5,802 nt of DNA from Anaerolineaceae bacterium (GTDB lineage: Bacteria; Chloroflexota; Anaerolineae; Anaerolineales; Anaerolineaceae). Numbering within the stretch: the stretch's first letter is position 1; each line of letters starts with the position of its first letter. Positions 4,833 through 5,802 of the stretch are shown here, piece by piece. The notes beneath the pieces were generated by a model. The model had not been told where the DNA came from and did not search any database. It worked only from the letters and a program-made list of their open reading frames with translations. The translations under genes were made by a program, and so were the position numbers. The stretch spans positions 1 to 5,802 of the forward strand of contig WOZC01000064.1 in NCBI GenBank assembly GCA_011620465.1, in the 5' to 3' direction.

Positions 4833-5802
4833 TGAGCGCCTATATCGTCACCGGTGCGGCTGGTTTCATCGGCTCCAAAGTTGCTGATGCCCTCCTCTCG
4901 CAAGGGCACCAGGTTTTTGGCGTCGATAACCTTTCCGCTGCCTATGACGTGCGCATGAAGGAGCATCGCCTCGAAAAACTGCTCCCTCAACCTGCCTTCA
5001 CCTTCCTCAAAGCCGATATTACCGACCTGGCGATTATCGACCACCTTGTCCAAACCGTCCCGCATGCCCAGGCGGTCATCAACCTGGCTGCCATGGCTGG
5101 CGTGCGCCAGAGCACATCCGATCCCTGGAGCTACCTCTACACCAACACCCTCGGCACCCTCAACTTGCTCGAATATACCCGCCGGCAAGGCGTACCCAAG
5201 TTCATCCTTGCCTCCACCTCCAGCCTCTACGGAGCCGACGGCACCCCGCCCCATTCCGAGCTCGCCCCCACCGATCATCCCCTGGCTCCCTACGCCGCCA
5301 GCAAGAAGGGTGCCGAAGCCTTTGCCTATTCTTATCATCACCTTTACGGCATTGATACCAGCGTCGTGCGCTACTTCACCGTCTATGGTCCTGCCGGTCG
5401 ACCCGATATGTCCATGTTCCGCTTTTGCCAGTGGATCGCTGAGGAAAGACCGGTGGTCATCAATGGCAGCGGCGAGCAATCGCGCGGGTTCACCTATGTG
5501 GACGATATCGCCGCCGGCACCCTGCTGGCACTGAAAAATGTGGGCTACGAAATTTTCAACCTGGGCGGTCACGAAGTGTTGAGCATCAACGCCGTCATTG
5601 AAATGCTTGAGAATATGCTGGGGAAAAAGGCGAAGCGCGTATACATGCCCTCTCATCCGGCAGATGTTTTCAGCAACGTTGCCGACGTCAGCAAAGCCCG
5701 CGCCATGCTTGGCTGGCAGCCTCGCGTCGGGCTGCAGGAGGGCGTCCAAAATTTGGTTTCCTGGTACCTCGCCAACCGCTCCTGGGCAAAAGACATCATT
5801 AC
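4832..5802 (+). CDS. UDP-sugar 4-epimerase of the UDP-glucuronate-epimerase type (extended SDR), 3' end cut off
   Basis: The frame opens at the ATG in TGATG, sharing one base with the dehydrogenase stop, and stays open for 323 codons to the window edge with no stop codon. It is an extended short-chain dehydrogenase with the Rossmann motif GAAGFIG (8-14) and catalytic Tyr154/Lys158 in PYAASK. ASTSSLYG (127-134) puts Thr129 where GalE has its catalytic Ser. The block TVYGPAGRPDM (183-193) is the signature of UDP-glucuronate 4-epimerases, whose Trp is replaced here by Ala188. GEQSRGFTYVDD follows. These enzymes invert C4 of UDP-uronic acids using bound NAD+. Next to a HexNAc dehydrogenase, the substrate may be UDP-GlcNAc uronate. 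The C-terminal helix block GVQNLVSWYLANR near the edge suggests only a few residues are missing. AAGGTG (4815-4820) is a plausible ribosome-binding site. Confidence 0.9.
   Translation, partial: MSAYIVTGAAGFIGSKVADALLSQGHQVFGVDNLSAAYDVRMKEHRLEKLLPQPAFTFLKADITDLAIIDHLVQTVPHAQAVINLAAMAGVRQSTSDPWSYLYTNTLGTLNLLEYTRRQGVPKFILASTSSLYGADGTPPHSELAPTDHPLAPYAASKKGAEAFAYSYHHLYGIDTSVVRYFTVYGPAGRPDMSMFRFCQWIAEERPVVINGSGEQSRGFTYVDDIAAGTLLALKNVGYEIFNLGGHEVLSINAVIEMLENMLGKKAKRVYMPSHPADVFSNVADVSKARAMLGWQPRVGLQEGVQNLVSWYLANRSWAKDII

Noticed and set aside
5046..5534. Plus-strand frame of 162 codons inside the epimerase
   Set aside because: Its Pro/Ser/Thr-rich translation is the typical frame-shifted reading of a C-rich gene, and the overlapping epimerase frame is certain.
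4736..5749. Minus-strand open frame of 337 codons opposite the epimerase
   Set aside because: It is antisense to a clear SDR gene with intact motifs. Its predicted protein is Gly/Ala/Val-rich with no recognisable family, as expected from C-rich third positions on the + strand.

Overview
The window looks like ordinary chromosomal DNA from a bacterium, most plausibly a member of the Chloroflexota (Anaerolineae-like). That placement is an inference from the style of the proteins: a very small SWIM zinc-finger protein, a stand-alone effector-binding domain, and tsaE-tsaB-rimI running into a family-4 uracil-DNA glycosylase. There is no rRNA or tRNA gene to confirm it. All supported genes are on the + strand. 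No mobile element, CRISPR array, tRNA or phage gene was seen.

Layout. Bases 1-143 hold a consensus -10 box, a short leader and a clear intrinsic terminator, directly in front of an 82-residue SWIM zinc-finger protein (144-392). A 91-base gap with two small inverted repeats leads to a 155-residue stand-alone GyrI-like/AraC effector-binding domain protein (484-951). A long perfect hairpin (970-1013) closes this first unit. A TATAAT box (1029-1034) then starts a tightly packed run: tsaE (1060-1560), tsaB (1562-2230), rimI (2240-2734) and a family-4 uracil-DNA glycosylase (about 2774-3493). After 25 bases with no visible terminator come a UDP-HexNAc-type nucleotide sugar 6-dehydrogenase (3519-4832) and, overlapping it by one base, an extended-SDR sugar epimerase (4832 to beyond the window end).

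How the genes work together. TsaE and TsaB belong to the machinery that puts the N6-threonylcarbamoyl group on A37 of ANN-decoding tRNAs. TsaD and TsaC/TsaC2 are not in the window. RimI is the GNAT acetyltransferase commonly encoded beside them. The glycosylase removes uracil from DNA and ends in a textbook sliding-clamp-binding pentapeptide. The dehydrogenase and epimerase would make and epimerise a UDP-hexosaminuronic acid (or related UDP-uronate) for a surface polysaccharide; more glycan genes probably follow outside the window.

The points most worth a second look are the promoter-leader-terminator arrangement before the SWIM gene, with a possible 37-codon leader ORF; the C-terminal QLSLF clamp motif on the glycosylase; and the pairing of a HexNAc-type dehydrogenase with an epimerase carrying the UDP-glucuronate-epimerase signature.
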